A stretch of 64,000 bases of DNA, taken from Asaia sp. W19 (lineage in GTDB: Bacteria > Pseudomonadota > Alphaproteobacteria > Acetobacterales > Acetobacteraceae). The translations under genes and the position numbers were made by a program. Below the pieces are notes generated by a model that made no database searches, was not told where the DNA came from, and saw nothing but the letters and a program-made list of their open reading frames with translations. The stretch is taken from the NCBI RefSeq assembly GCF_003994335.1, contig NZ_PNQZ01000043.1:62001-126000 (forward strand). The letters are read 5' to 3'. Shown here piece by piece: positions 27,154-37,204 of the stretch (positions are counted from its first letter, which is position 1; each line of letters opens with the position of its first letter).

Positions 27154-28404
27154 TCAGATCACCAGTGAATAAGGGTTTTGAACGATATCGCGCAGCGCGT
27201 TCAACCATTGGGCGCCCAACGCACCATCGACGGCGCGATGATCGACCGAGAGCGTGGCTGTCATGACCGTCGCGACGGCAAGCTGGTCACCACGCACAAC
27301 GGCGCGTTTCTCACCTGCGGCGATCGCCAGAATACCGGCCTGGGGTGGGTTGATGATGGCAGCAAACTCACGCACGCCAAACATGCCCATATTCGAGATC
27401 GAGAAGGTGCCGCCCTGGAATTCCTCGGGCTTCAGCTTGCCGTCACGCGCACGCTTGGCCAGATCACGCGCCTCGGCGCTGATTGCGCGCAGGGATTTGC
27501 GGTCAGCCTGACGAATGATCGGGGTGATCAGGCCATCGGGAATGGAGACTGCCATCGAGATATCGATCTCGGGAAAATGCAGCGTCTCTGCTTCGGTGTA
27601 CTGGACATTCAAACCCGGGCAGTCGCGCAAAGCGAGAGCCACGGCCTTGATCATCATATCATTGACCGAGATCTTGAACTGGCCTTCTCCCTCGCTCGGC
27701 GAGGCCGCATTGAGCTTTGAACGCAGCGCCAGCAGCGCGTCGAGTTCGATATCCACCGACACATAGAAATGCGGGACGGTCTGCTTGGACTCGCTCAGGC
27801 GACGCGCAATGACCTTGCGCATGGACGAGTTGGGCACGCGCTTCGCTTCGGCGGGCACCATCACCGGAGCGGCCGCGGCAGCCGTGGTAACGGGCTTCGC
27901 ATTCTCGACGTCGCGACGAAGAATACGCCCGTTCGGCCCTGTTCCCTTGAGCGCCGCGAGGTCGATCCCTTTTTGCGACGCGATGCGGCGCGCGAGAGGC
28001 GATGCAAAAACGCGCTTGCCTGCGGGCCCAGCGACAGGCGCGGACTGCGCCGGAGAGGGCTGGGCTGAAGCGGCCGGGGTCGAAGCAGGCTGGGCAACGG
28101 TCTGCGGTGCGGGTTCGGCTTTCTTTGCAGCAGGCGCCTCGACGGCGTCCGGCACGGCTTCGCCCTCATCGACCAGAATAGCGATGGGAGAATTGACCTT
28201 CACCCCCTCACTGCCTTCGGGAACGACGATACGCCCGAGAATGCCCTCATCGACGGCCTCGACTTCCATCGTGGCCTTGTCCGTCTCGATCTCGGCAATC
28301 AGATCGCCCGATTTGACCGTGTCGCCCTCCTTCTTCAGCCAGCGCGAGAGGGTTCCCTCGGTCATGGTCGGAGAAAGAGCGGGCATCAGGATATTGGTAG
28401 CCAT
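27154..28404 (-). CDS. pdhC: Pyruvate dehydrogenase E2, dihydrolipoamide acetyltransferase
   Basis: E2 core of the pyruvate dehydrogenase complex; transfers the acetyl group from lipoate to CoA. Domains in order: one lipoyl domain with lipoylated Lys in [10 protein letters not shown] (about residues 1-80), an Ala/Pro-rich linker, the E1/E3-binding domain ([17 protein letters not shown], about 132-170), a second linker, and the catalytic domain ending with [13 protein letters not shown] whose His is catalytic. 416 residues with a single lipoyl domain is usual for alphaproteobacteria. It is encoded between pdhB and lpd. Confidence 0.95.
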   Translation of the reverse strand: MATNILMPALSPTMTEGTLSRWLKKEGDTVKSGDLIAEIETDKATMEVEAVDEGILGRIVVPEGSEGVKVNSPIAILVDEGEAVPDAVEAPAAKKAEPAPQTVAQPASTPAASAQPSPAQSAPVAGPAGKRVFASPLARRIASQKGIDLAALKGTGPNGRILRRDVENAKPVTTAAAAAPVMVPAEAKRVPNSSMRKVIARRLSESKQTVPHFYVSVDIELDALLALRSKLNAASPSEGEGQFKISVNDMMIKAVALALRDCPGLNVQYTEAETLHFPEIDISMAVSIPDGLITPIIRQADRKSLRAISAEARDLAKRARDGKLKPEEFQGGTFSISNMGMFGVREFAAIINPPQAGILAIAAGEKRAVVRGDQLAVATVMTATLSVDHRAVDGALGAQWLNALRDIVQNPYSLVI

Positions 28405-28416
28405 GGTCGCAGCCCC

Positions 28417-29763
28417 TCAGAACAGTTTGCGAACCGCGTCCACCACCCAGTCAGGCTGCGGAAGCGCATGTTTTTCGAGATTGGCGGCGTAGGGCAGCGG
28501 GATATCGAGACCGCAAACGCGCGCAGGCGGGGCATCGAGATAATCGAAGGCCTGTTCGCAGGCGATCGTACAGATCTCGGCGCCGATACCGGCCACGGGC
28601 CAGCCTTCCTCAACGGAGACGATACGGCTCGTCTTCTTCACGCTGTTGATGATCGTCTCGGTATCGAGCGGACGGATGGTGCGCAGGTTGATCACCTCCG
28701 CCTCGATCCCCTGCTCGGCCAGCTTCGCAGCAGCCTCAAGCGCCACGCCAACCATGATCGAGAACGCGACCAGCGTCACATCCTTGCCTTCACGCTCGAT
28801 CTTCGCCTTGCCGATGGGCAGGATGAAATCCTCATCGACCGGGCAAGGGAATTTCTGCCCGTAGAGGATCTCGTTTTCGAGCACGATCACCGGGTTCGGG
28901 TCACGAATGGCGGCACGAAGCAGACCCTTCGCGTCTTCAGACGACCAGGGGGCAACTACCTTCAGGCCCGGCACGTGGGCATACCAACTGGCGTAGCACT
29001 GCGAGTGCTGTGCACCGACGCGCGCAGCCGCGCCATTGGGGCCGCGGAACACGATAGGACAGCCCATCTGGCCACCCGACATGTAGAGCGTCTTGGCTGC
29101 GGAGTTGATGATGTGGTCGACGGCTTGCATCGCGAAGTTCATGGTCATGAATTCGACAATGGGCTTGAGGCCGGTCAACGCTGCACCAACGGCCATGCCG
29201 GTAAAGCCATGCTCGGTGATCGGAGTGTCAATGATACGCTTCTCGCCGAACTCGTCGAGCAGCCCCTGACTGACCTTGTAGGCGCCCTGATACTGCGCCA
29301 CTTCCTCACCGAGCAGGAACACGTCTTCATCACGGCGCAGCTCGGCGGCCATCGCGTCGCGCAGGGCTTCACGGACCGTGATGACCGAAGTCTCGCCCCA
29401 TTCGCGGTCCGGTGTCGCTACCAGGTCTTTCGGCTTCTCGGGCGCCTTCTCTTCAACCGCGGTTTGTGCGGCCGGGGCCTGGGCTGCTGCAGGGCCGTTT
29501 TCGAGAGCCGAGATATCTTCGCCTTCTTCGGCAATGATGGCGATCTGAGTATTGACGGCAACGTTTTCCGAGCCTTCCGGCACCAGGATCTTCGCGAGGA
29601 TGCCGCTATCCACAGCCTCGACTTCCATGGTGGCCTTGTCGGTCTCGATCTCGGCGATCACATCGCCTGAGTTGATCTTGTCACCCTGCTTTACCGTCCA
29701 TTTGGAAAGCGTGCCTTCGGTCATGGTAGGCGAAAGTGCCGGCATGAGAACAGGAGCGGCCAT
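28417..29763 (-). CDS. pdhB: Pyruvate dehydrogenase E1 beta with N-terminal lipoyl domain
   Basis: Beta subunit of the thiamine diphosphate-dependent E1. The 448-residue protein has an extra lipoyl domain at the N terminus ([15 protein letters not shown], about residues 1-80) and an Ala/Pro linker before the normal E1 beta core beginning [31 protein letters not shown]. This fusion is known in several alphaproteobacteria such as Zymomonas and rhizobia. It gives the complex lipoyl groups on E1 as well as E2. Three bases separate it from pdhA. Confidence 0.95.
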   Translation of the reverse strand: MAAPVLMPALSPTMTEGTLSKWTVKQGDKINSGDVIAEIETDKATMEVEAVDSGILAKILVPEGSENVAVNTQIAIIAEEGEDISALENGPAAAQAPAAQTAVEEKAPEKPKDLVATPDREWGETSVITVREALRDAMAAELRRDEDVFLLGEEVAQYQGAYKVSQGLLDEFGEKRIIDTPITEHGFTGMAVGAALTGLKPIVEFMTMNFAMQAVDHIINSAAKTLYMSGGQMGCPIVFRGPNGAAARVGAQHSQCYASWYAHVPGLKVVAPWSSEDAKGLLRAAIRDPNPVIVLENEILYGQKFPCPVDEDFILPIGKAKIEREGKDVTLVAFSIMVGVALEAAAKLAEQGIEAEVINLRTIRPLDTETIINSVKKTSRIVSVEEGWPVAGIGAEICTIACEQAFDYLDAPPARVCGLDIPLPYAANLEKHALPQPDWVVDAVRKLF

Positions 29764-29766
29764 AAC

Positions 29767-30789
29767 TTACGCCTCCACCAGAATATCGGTCCAAAGTTCA
29801 GAAAGATCGGGCTCGGGGCTGTTCTGGGCGAACTCCGCAGCGTCATTGACGATCTGCTTCACCTCGGCGTCGATCTCCTTGAACGCCTCGTCCGTTGTGC
29901 CCTTTTCGGACAGGAGCTTGTGCAGCGCCTCGATGGGATCACGTGTGCGGCGCATTTCCTCAACTTCTGAGCGGTCGCGATAGCGCGCCGGATCAGACAT
30001 CGAATGGCCGCGATAACGGTAGGTTTCCATCTCGAGCAGGAATGGCCCCTTACCCGCACGGCAATGGGCAACGGCCTCCTGGGCCGCCTCATGCACAGCA
30101 AACAGATCCATGCCGTCTACCTTGCGTCCCGGAATCTTCCATGGAGCGCCGATCTGGGAGAGGTCATGCGCGGCGGCGCTGGAACGCTCGACGCTGGTGC
30201 CCATGCCGTAGCGGTTATTCTCGATCACATAGATGCAGGGCAGCTTGTGCAGGGCAGCGAGATTGAAACTTTCATAGACCTGACCCTGCTGGGCCGCGCC
30301 TTCCCCGAAATAGGCAACGCCCACCTCATCGGTGCCGCGATATTTGTTCGCGAAAGCGAGGCCCGTACCGATAGCGACCTGCGCGCCCACGATGCCATGA
30401 CCGCCGTAGAAATTCTTCTCACGGGAAAACATGTGCATGGAGCCGCCCTTGCCATGCGAATAACCATCCTTGCGTCCGGTCAACTCGGCCATGACGCCGC
30501 CAGGGCTCATGCCCATCATCAGCATATGGGCGTGATCGCGATAGGAGGTCACGATCTTGTCGCCTGGCTTCATAGCCAGCGACATACCAACGATCACAGC
30601 TTCCTGGCCGATATAGAGATGGCAGAATCCGCCGATCAGTCCCATGCCGTAAAGCTGCCCTGCCTTTTCCTCAAAGCGACGCAGCAGGAGCATATCGCGA
30701 TATGCCGTGCGCACTGTCTCCAAAGGCAGGATCGGTCCGTTATGATCAGCGAGCGGCTGAGCCGCTCCCTTATGGGCTTTGCCGGACAT
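29767..30789 (-). CDS. pdhA: Pyruvate dehydrogenase E1 alpha
   Basis: Alpha subunit of E1, which decarboxylates pyruvate with thiamine diphosphate. The 340-residue protein shows MLLLRRFEEKAGQLYGMGLIGGFCHLYIGQEA, KDGYSHGKGGSMHMF, and the cofactor-binding YFGEGAAQQGQVYESFNLAALHKLP with GEG in place of GDG. Start ATG 30789 is preceded by AGGAGA at 8 bases; the ORF could extend to 30870 but that would run into the inverted repeats of the leader. First gene of the pdhABC-lpd-lipA-Coq10-like operon. Confidence 0.95.
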   Translation of the reverse strand: MSGKAHKGAAQPLADHNGPILPLETVRTAYRDMLLLRRFEEKAGQLYGMGLIGGFCHLYIGQEAVIVGMSLAMKPGDKIVTSYRDHAHMLMMGMSPGGVMAELTGRKDGYSHGKGGSMHMFSREKNFYGGHGIVGAQVAIGTGLAFANKYRGTDEVGVAYFGEGAAQQGQVYESFNLAALHKLPCIYVIENNRYGMGTSVERSSAAAHDLSQIGAPWKIPGRKVDGMDLFAVHEAAQEAVAHCRAGKGPFLLEMETYRYRGHSMSDPARYRDRSEVEEMRRTRDPIEALHKLLSEKGTTDEAFKEIDAEVKQIVNDAAEFAQNSPEPDLSELWTDILVEA

Positions 30790-30814
30790 GCTGAGGTTCT
30801 CCTGAGCCAGACTG

Positions 30815-30864
30815 TTGCGCCAAGCGCAATTCTGGGACCGGTATTTACCAGTCCCGTTGCGCAA
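30815..30864. promoter_or_regulatory. Compound inverted-repeat array upstream of pdhA
   Basis: Three symmetric elements are packed into 50 bases: TTGCGC-CAA-GCGCAA (30815-30829), GGGACCGGTA-TT-TACCAGTCCC (30834-30855, one mismatch in ten pairs), and the 8-base palindrome TTGCGCAA (30857-30864). The outer two share the TTGCGC/GCGCAA half-sites. The array ends 26 bases before the pdhA ATG. The central repeat resembles GntR/FadR-type sites (TGGT..ACC). It could be a regulator binding region or a leader hairpin. Confidence 0.5.
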
Positions 30865-30893
30865 GTCCACAACCTAGGCTGTTAATATGTGCG

Positions 30894-31805
30894 TTAGAGA
30901 GTCCCGAGAAGGCGACGGGCAGCCAGGCCCGGGTCCTCTTCTCGCAGCAGACTTTCGCCCACGAGCACACCACTTGCGCCGACTTTGCCAACGCGCTGCA
31001 CATCTTCGAGAGTACGAATACCGCTCTCGGAAACGAGGATGCGATCGGGCGGCACCAGCGGGGCAAGCTTCGCCGTGGTGTCGAGATCAGTCACGAGCGT
31101 TCGCAGATTGCGGTTATTGATGCCGATCAGCGAGGTATCGAGTGCGAGAGCACGGTTGAGCTCTGCCTCATCATGCACTTCGCAAAGCACATCCATGTCG
31201 AGTCCGCGCGCGAGTGCAATCAGCTCTGCCGCCTCGGGGTCCGTCAGGGCCGAAAGGATGATCAGGATGCAATCTGCCCCGATCAGTCGGCTCTCGTGAA
31301 CCTGCCACGGCTCAAGAATGAAATCCTTGCGCAGGATCGGCAGCGGAGTGATTTCCTTGACAGCCTTGAGGTCCTCAATCGAGCCATGAAAGCAAGGGCC
31401 CTCGGTCAGGATCGAGAGGCAGATCGCACCCGCCGCCTCATAGGATTTCGCAATGCCGACCGGGTCGTAATCAGGGCGAAGAATACCAGCGGAAGGCGAA
31501 GCCTTTTTGATTTCGGCAATAAGCCCGACGCGTCGATCGGCCGCCATCTGCTTGAGCGCTTGCCCAAATCCGCGTGTCGGGACGTTCACCTCTCTCGCGC
31601 GCGCCGTGATTTCCTTGAGCGGCATGATCAGGGAACGCTGCTCGACATCGATCCGCGTACGCGCGCAGATTCGGGCCAGAACATCCGGCATATCCAGACC
31701 GGACGCAGGCAGGGAGGGTTCATCCTGCACGATGGTTCCCGGCACCTGCACATCGGGATAACCGGCTGGCGTGTCGTGTGAAGGAGCGGCAGAGGATTCA
31801 GTCAT
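30894..31805 (-). CDS. trpC: Indole-3-glycerol phosphate synthase
   Basis: Converts 1-(2-carboxyphenylamino)-1-deoxyribulose 5-phosphate to indole-3-glycerol phosphate in tryptophan synthesis. The TIM-barrel shows LIAEIKKASPSAGIL, LSILTEGPCFHGSIEDL, LRKDFILEPWQVHESRLIGADCILII, GINNRNL and VSESGI, the catalytic Lys and Glu residues being present. At 303 residues it is about 38 longer than most homologues: the first 38 residues are a Ser/Pro-rich extension before the usual MPDVLARI start. The start at 31805 overlaps the trpD stop (ATGA), supporting the long form; an internal start at 31691 lacks a good ribosome binding site. Confidence 0.94.
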   Translation of the reverse strand: MTESSAAPSHDTPAGYPDVQVPGTIVQDEPSLPASGLDMPDVLARICARTRIDVEQRSLIMPLKEITARAREVNVPTRGFGQALKQMAADRRVGLIAEIKKASPSAGILRPDYDPVGIAKSYEAAGAICLSILTEGPCFHGSIEDLKAVKEITPLPILRKDFILEPWQVHESRLIGADCILIILSALTDPEAAELIALARGLDMDVLCEVHDEAELNRALALDTSLIGINNRNLRTLVTDLDTTAKLAPLVPPDRILVSESGIRTLEDVQRVGKVGASGVLVGESLLREEDPGLAARRLLGTL

Positions 31806-32920
31806 GATAAGCCTGACGTCTGGATCATGTGAGGAGAATGCGCCGTTTCGGCAGGGTGATGAGGCCCTTGCTGGGCATGAACGAGGGCGGAAAGCGCCAG
31901 GCCCGTATCGATGGCATGAGCGGCCAGCTCGACATTCCTGCGCAGAAGAGTGGGGACGATCATCGCATTTTCAAGAATGGAGGATCGCCCGGAGACATGC
32001 AGCGCGACCGCAGCGTTGAGGAGCACCGTATCACGATAGGCACCCGCCTGACCCGAGAGCATGTCGAGCAATTTGCTGGCATTATGCGCAGGGTCGCCCC
32101 CGGCAATCGCGGCAATCGGGCGATGGGGCAACCCGGCCATGTCAGGCGTGAGAATCAGCTCAAGAAAGCGCCCCTCATCCCAGGCCTGGATATGGGACAG
32201 TCCGGCCAGAGTAATCTCGTCACTCCCACCCAGGTCAGTCTCACCATGAACAGCCCAGACACATTCGGCGCCGAGAGTCGCAAGTGTTTCGACGACCGGA
32301 CGCAACCAGCGTGCATCGTAGATCCCGATCATCTGCCGACGGACCTGAGCCGGATTGCAAAGCGGGCCAATCAGATTGAAAATGGTGCGAAAACCAAGTG
32401 CGCCACGTACCGGGGCGGCATGGCGCATGGCAGGGTGATGGAGCGGAGCTGCCAGAAACGCCAGGCGCCCGTCGCGCAGGCGACGCGCCTGCTCCTCGAG
32501 GTCGTGGCAAGGCTCGATACCGAGCGCCATCAAGGTGTCGGTCGCACCCGCACGCGAGGAAAGCGCCCGGTTGCCATGTTTGGCAACGGGGACGCCGAGC
32601 CCCGCGAGAACGAAGGCGACCGCAGTGGAAACGTTCAGCGTGCCCAGCCCATCCCCGCCAGTCCCGCAGACATCCATCGCATCTTCAGGCGGATCGGGCA
32701 GTATCGTCATGCAAGCGCGCACGGCGCGCACGGCGCCGCTCAGCTCATCAACGGTCTCGCCTCTCAAACGAAGCGCCATGAGAATGGCGGCCAGTTGCTC
32801 GGGAGGAACTTCGCCCCGCATGATGAGGGTAAAGAGTTTCTCGGTCTCCTCCCCTGTCAGGCGGCGCCCCTCGGCAAGACGCGTCATGACCTGTTTGAGG
32901 CGACCTGACTGCATATCCAT
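31802..32920 (-). CDS. trpD: Anthranilate phosphoribosyltransferase
   Basis: Joins anthranilate to PRPP in tryptophan synthesis. The 372-residue protein has the PRPP-binding DVCGTGGDGLGTLNVSTA, KHGNRALSSRAGATDTLMALG, FLAAPLHHPAMRHAAPVRGALGFRTIFNLIGPLCNP and the DEITL motif. Its ATG directly follows the trpG stop without a gap and its stop overlaps trpC. Somewhat longer than the usual 335-345 because of a C-terminal tail with LSALVHAQQGPHHPAETA. Confidence 0.95.
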   Translation of the reverse strand: MDMQSGRLKQVMTRLAEGRRLTGEETEKLFTLIMRGEVPPEQLAAILMALRLRGETVDELSGAVRAVRACMTILPDPPEDAMDVCGTGGDGLGTLNVSTAVAFVLAGLGVPVAKHGNRALSSRAGATDTLMALGIEPCHDLEEQARRLRDGRLAFLAAPLHHPAMRHAAPVRGALGFRTIFNLIGPLCNPAQVRRQMIGIYDARWLRPVVETLATLGAECVWAVHGETDLGGSDEITLAGLSHIQAWDEGRFLELILTPDMAGLPHRPIAAIAGGDPAHNASKLLDMLSGQAGAYRDTVLLNAAVALHVSGRSSILENAMIVPTLLRRNVELAAHAIDTGLALSALVHAQQGPHHPAETAHSPHMIQTSGLS

Positions 32921-33517
32921 TCAGGCGGCTTGTCTTTTCTGGCGCGCATTCCGGGCGATGTTCAGGAAGTTCGCCAGCATCATCTGCCCGTCTTCCGAAG
33001 CGATGCTCTCGGGATGGAACTGCACACCATGGACCGGAAGCGTACGGTGACGCACCCCCATGACAACTCCGTCCTGAGCACGGGCATTCACGACCAGCGT
33101 ATCGGGGATCGTCTCGGGCGCCAGGGTCAGGCTGTGATAGCGCGTGGCCTGGGTCGGGCTCGCAAGGCCATGGAAAAGACCCGTGCCGTCATGGCTGATG
33201 GCATCGACCTTGCCATGCATCGGCTTGGGCGCGCGAACGACGCTCGCACCGAAGACCTGGCCAATTGCCTGATGACCAAGACAGACACCGAGTACAGGAA
33301 GAAGCGGCGCCGCGGCCTCGATCAGGGCGCAGCAGATACCCGCCTCGTTGGGAGAGCATGGGCCGGGCGAAATGACGATGGCCTCAGGCTTGAGCGCCAG
33401 CGCCTCCTCGACGCTAAGCGCATCATTGCGCCGCACATCGCAGGCCTCGCCCAGTGCACCGAAATGGTGCACGAGATTGAAGGTGAAACTGTCGTAATTG
33501 TCGATCAGCAATATCAT
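32921..33517 (-). CDS. trpG: Anthranilate synthase component II (glutamine amidotransferase)
   Basis: Supplies ammonia from glutamine to TrpE. The class I amidotransferase shows ILLIDNYDSFTFNLVHHF at the N terminus, the nucleophile in GVCLGHQAIGQ, and the catalytic His-Pro-Glu in VQFHPES. ATG 33517 is the start because it opens the domain as in all relatives; the ORF extends upstream only by chance. 198 residues is normal. The stop is adjacent to the trpD ATG. It could also serve p-aminobenzoate synthase, as TrpG does in some bacteria. Confidence 0.95.
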   Translation of the reverse strand: MILLIDNYDSFTFNLVHHFGALGEACDVRRNDALSVEEALALKPEAIVISPGPCSPNEAGICCALIEAAAPLLPVLGVCLGHQAIGQVFGASVVRAPKPMHGKVDAISHDGTGLFHGLASPTQATRYHSLTLAPETIPDTLVVNARAQDGVVMGVRHRTLPVHGVQFHPESIASEDGQMMLANFLNIARNARQKRQAA

Positions 33518-33575
33518 GGCGCTAAGATGGCGTTGTCTCGTGAGAAGGTCAAATTCCGTTACATGGACCGGGGCA

Positions 33576-35060
33576 TCAGGCCCCGATCTCCGCAGCTTGC
33601 TGTACGGCCAGTTCCGCTGCTCGGAAAATAGCGCGCGATTTATGTCGCGTTTCCATTTCCTCGCTCGCAGGATCACTATCGGCCACCACACCGCAGCCGG
33701 CCTGAACATACATGCGGCCCTTGTTCAGGATCGCCATACGCAGCCCGATGCAGGTATCCATATCGCCATCGACCCCAATATAGCCGATGCACCCCGAATA
33801 GGGGCCCCGACGCGTCACCTCGAGTTCGTCGATGATTTCCATCGCACGGATCTTGGGCGCGCCGGTGAGGGTTCCTGCCGGAAAAGCTGCACTGAGTGCA
33901 TCCAGGGCGTCGCATTCCGGGCGGATCTGTCCCTGCACGGTCGATGAGATGTGCATGACATGGCTGTAACGCTCGACCACGAAAGACGAAGGCACGGTGA
34001 CCGACCCCATGAGGGCGACGCGACCCACGTCGTTACGCCCCAGATCGATCAGCATCAGATGTTCGGCGCGCTCCTTCTGGTCCGCCAGGAGTTCGGCTTC
34101 GAGTCGTTCATCGGCTTCACGATCCGTCCCGCGCGGGCGTGTTCCAGCAAGCGGGCGCACAGTCACGACGCCCTCACGTAACCTTACAAGGATCTCCGGT
34201 GATGATCCTACGAGCGAAAAGCTGTCCATTTCGACAAGGAACAGGAATGGCGCGGGGTTGACCCGTCTGAGGGAACGGTAGAGCGCCAATGCGGGAAGGG
34301 GAAAAGCTGTCTCGAAACGCTGACTGGGGACGATCTGAAAGGCATCCCCCGCCGCAATGTAGTCCTGAGCAAGGCGCACCTTGTCCATGAAGGCATCGCT
34401 CGACATCGTCGAGCAGGGAGTATCGAGCGCAGAACCTGGAGGAAGAACGGGCGCTTCCTCCAGCGGGGCCGTGACCAGAGCCTGGCGAGCACGGTCGAGC
34501 AAAGCCTTTGCTCCGTCGCGCGACAGCCCCCCCTCATGCAGAGGTACCGCAAGGTGAAGTTCGTCGCGTACCGAGTCGAATACCGCAAAAAGTCCAGGAC
34601 GCATCATGACGCCGTCCGGAAGATGGAGATCATCCGCCGGGGCATCCGGCAGCACCTCCATTTGTCGGACCATGTCGTAACCGAGATAGCCGAAAATCCC
34701 GCCAATCATGGTGGGCAGATTATCCGGCAATGTGGCTCGGTTTTCGTTCACCAGACGACGCAGGGAGATGAGCGGCTTCTCATCGACGTCGACAAAGGTG
34801 GAACCCGCGTCGTAAGGTGCCGCGTTGATCGATGCGATCCCATGGGTACAGCGCCACACCAGATCGGGCAGCAGGGCAATAACGGAATAGCGCCCTCTGG
34901 CAGCGCCGCCCTCAACGCTTTCGAAAAGCAGCCTGTAAGGGCGTCGCGTCTCTCCGTCGTCACCCGTCAGGGATGGCACGAGAGAGGAGAGCTTCATGAA
35001 TGCCGAGACAGGCGTCAGAAGATCGGCTGCCTCGACACTGGTGAGGAAATCGGTCGTCAT
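33576..35060 (-). CDS. trpE: Anthranilate synthase component I
   Basis: Makes anthranilate from chorismate and ammonia. The 494-residue protein has an N-terminal region with LLFESVEGGAARGRYSVI (the tryptophan-binding LLES-like element for feedback control) and the chorismate-binding domain with IAAGDAFQIVPSQRF, GSSPEILVRL, PLAGTRPRG, DLGRNDVGRV and PAGTLTGAPKIRAMEIIDELE. Start ATG overlaps the ppiD stop (ATGA). No leader peptide rich in Trp codons is seen, so regulation is probably by feedback inhibition or a repressor. Confidence 0.95.
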   Translation of the reverse strand: MTTDFLTSVEAADLLTPVSAFMKLSSLVPSLTGDDGETRRPYRLLFESVEGGAARGRYSVIALLPDLVWRCTHGIASINAAPYDAGSTFVDVDEKPLISLRRLVNENRATLPDNLPTMIGGIFGYLGYDMVRQMEVLPDAPADDLHLPDGVMMRPGLFAVFDSVRDELHLAVPLHEGGLSRDGAKALLDRARQALVTAPLEEAPVLPPGSALDTPCSTMSSDAFMDKVRLAQDYIAAGDAFQIVPSQRFETAFPLPALALYRSLRRVNPAPFLFLVEMDSFSLVGSSPEILVRLREGVVTVRPLAGTRPRGTDREADERLEAELLADQKERAEHLMLIDLGRNDVGRVALMGSVTVPSSFVVERYSHVMHISSTVQGQIRPECDALDALSAAFPAGTLTGAPKIRAMEIIDELEVTRRGPYSGCIGYIGVDGDMDTCIGLRMAILNKGRMYVQAGCGVVADSDPASEEMETRHKSRAIFRAAELAVQQAAEIGA

Positions 35061-36976
35061 TCCTGCCCTGTCCCGCTCTTGAGGGCCTGCTGCAGCACCG
35101 CCATATTCGGTACAGGCTTGATCTGGCTCTCGAGCGCATGAACAAACACGACCGGCACATCGGCGCGCAAGGTCTCCTGCAACTGGCTGCGCAGGGACTC
35201 ACGCAGCGCCTTCGTGCTCTCGGAACTCGCCGAAACCACGTCGTTCAGCGTGAAGACATAAAGCGCATCCCCCACCGCGATCATTCCTGTCTGGCCTTTC
35301 GACGTCGCGAAAATCTGTGCGAGAAGAGCAGAGGGCAGGCCTGCATTCTGCATCCGGGAAATCACGAGGTCCTTCTGCATGGCGGCGGCGTCGCTCGTAC
35401 CGACAACTGCCTGCGAAAGACCACCGGATTTGCGCGCCGCCAGCATCAACGTTGTCGCACGCTCATCCGCCAGATGGAGTTGCTGAGCCTTCAGCCAGTC
35501 ATGGCCAACCTGCTCGCGCACCGCTTCATATGGCTTGACGTGGCCCGGCTCGATTTCATCGACGAGCACAGCAAAAGCGCTGTTCTCGGGACCATTTACG
35601 AGAGATGGCTTCTCGCCCTTCTTCTGGGAGAAGATGCGCGCAATGATCGCCTTGCGTACGGCGTCACTCCCGGGCAGAGGTGCCAGCTCGCCATCCTTGG
35701 TCAGGCCCTGGGCATCAAGCGAGCCCTGTGCCGGCATGGCGCCGAGATTGGTGGGAATCTGCTCGAGATCCGCACTACCAGCGATCGCATCCTGCAGGCT
35801 CGCTATGCGAGTGCCGAGAATTTGCGGCGCTTGAGCACGAGCCACCTCGTCACGAATGGCGTCCTTCGCGCGGTCGAAATCCGTCTTGTGGGGTGGGGTG
35901 ATGCTCGTCACACGGAATACGATCCAGCCTGACGGGCTTTCGATAGGCCCTTGAACCGCATTCAAGGGCGCGGCGAAGGCAGCCTTGGCCAGTTCAGGGC
36001 TTGGAATGTCGGCCTCACGAGCATTCGGGAAGGCAACTGCTGCAGCTGAGGGATCGCGTTTCTGGATCGCTTCCCAGCCTTCCTGACCTTTCCACGCCGA
36101 GAGCAGATCATAGGCCGCCTTGCGATCCTGAACCGTAAGCACCTCGAGGCTTCGCGTTTCCGGCACGTCGTATTTCTGCAGCTCAAAGTCGTAGAATCGC
36201 TTGAGATCAGCGTCGGGGATTGTGAGCGTATGTGCCACGCTCTCCGCAGTGAGGACAATGATCTTCGCGTGGCGGTATTCCGACGACCGATAAAGCGCAG
36301 TATGGTTATCATAGAAGCGGCGGAGTTGCGCCTCTTCCGGCCCGGCGGGCAAGGACAGCGCCCCGCTATCAATGCGCAATAGATCGATATGATGCTCACG
36401 GGTATTGTAGGCGACGAGCTGATCGAGCATCGAGGCAGGTACAATCATGCCGTTGCCGAGCCCCTCGATCAGATTGCGCGCACCAATGTCGTCGCGCACC
36501 CTCGCCAGTAAATCGCGCTCCGTCATATGTATCTGCGCCAGCTTGCGATCGAATAGGGCGCGATCAAATTGACCATTCGTGCCATGAAACACGCTCATGC
36601 CGAAAATCTCGTTACGAACCAGCGCATCCGGCACCTTCATGCCATTACGGTCAGCGAGCGCCAGCGCTTCGTTTTGAGCGAGCATACGCTGCAACACACC
36701 TTGCGCGACCTGCTGCTTTACATCCGGCGGGATCTGGGAGGGATCGCTGAGCCCCATCTGCTGAGCGACACGCGGCATCTCGCTGCGTATGGCCTGCGCT
36801 AGCTCCTGGCCGCCGATCTGGCGCGAGCCGATCTTGGCCGCCGTGTCGATCTGGCTGCCGTTATAGGAGCCGATCACATCTCCGACGCCCCAGCCTACAA
36901 AGGCAAGAAAAATGAGGAGCGCGATGATACGCCCGAGCCAGGAATCGACAACGAAATGCCGCAAAGTCGAAATCAT
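35057..36976 (-). CDS. ppiD: PpiD/SurA-type periplasmic peptidyl-prolyl isomerase
   Basis: Membrane-anchored folding factor in the periplasm. The 639-residue protein has one N-terminal membrane segment (IIALLIFLAFVGWGVGDVIGSY, about residues 17-38), a SurA_N-like helical chaperone region with VLQRMLAQNEALALADRNGM, a parvulin-type domain near residues 255-365 that ends in ESPSGWIVFRVTSITPP, and further helical repeats. Start ATG 36976 gives ISTLRHFVVDSWLGR, the usual beginning; the ORF could extend to 37003. It heads the ppiD-trpEGDC cluster, an arrangement common in alphaproteobacteria without known functional reason. Confidence 0.88.
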   Translation of the reverse strand: MISTLRHFVVDSWLGRIIALLIFLAFVGWGVGDVIGSYNGSQIDTAAKIGSRQIGGQELAQAIRSEMPRVAQQMGLSDPSQIPPDVKQQVAQGVLQRMLAQNEALALADRNGMKVPDALVRNEIFGMSVFHGTNGQFDRALFDRKLAQIHMTERDLLARVRDDIGARNLIEGLGNGMIVPASMLDQLVAYNTREHHIDLLRIDSGALSLPAGPEEAQLRRFYDNHTALYRSSEYRHAKIIVLTAESVAHTLTIPDADLKRFYDFELQKYDVPETRSLEVLTVQDRKAAYDLLSAWKGQEGWEAIQKRDPSAAAVAFPNAREADIPSPELAKAAFAAPLNAVQGPIESPSGWIVFRVTSITPPHKTDFDRAKDAIRDEVARAQAPQILGTRIASLQDAIAGSADLEQIPTNLGAMPAQGSLDAQGLTKDGELAPLPGSDAVRKAIIARIFSQKKGEKPSLVNGPENSAFAVLVDEIEPGHVKPYEAVREQVGHDWLKAQQLHLADERATTLMLAARKSGGLSQAVVGTSDAAAMQKDLVISRMQNAGLPSALLAQIFATSKGQTGMIAVGDALYVFTLNDVVSASSESTKALRESLRSQLQETLRADVPVVFVHALESQIKPVPNMAVLQQALKSGTGQE

Positions 36977-37204
36977 ACGCGCTTCAGATCCGCAATTTGC
37001 CAAAGTTTGAAGCGCTGGACCATAGTGCCAGAAGGCGCTCTTGACCAGTCAGAGCACCAAGCTGTCGGGGGAGCCGTCCCATGTGCCAGGAAGCGCCTGT
37101 CATCCAACTGACGAGAAGATGATGCGTAAAGCGTCCTACCCCCCTGTATCGGGCGTGAAAACATCCGCTAAGCAGGAAGCATCCGGGAGAGTGGAGAAAG
37201 CTTG

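Noticed and set aside
28468-29670. 400-codon rightward ORF
   Set aside because: Antisense shadow of pdhB, whose family motifs are complete.
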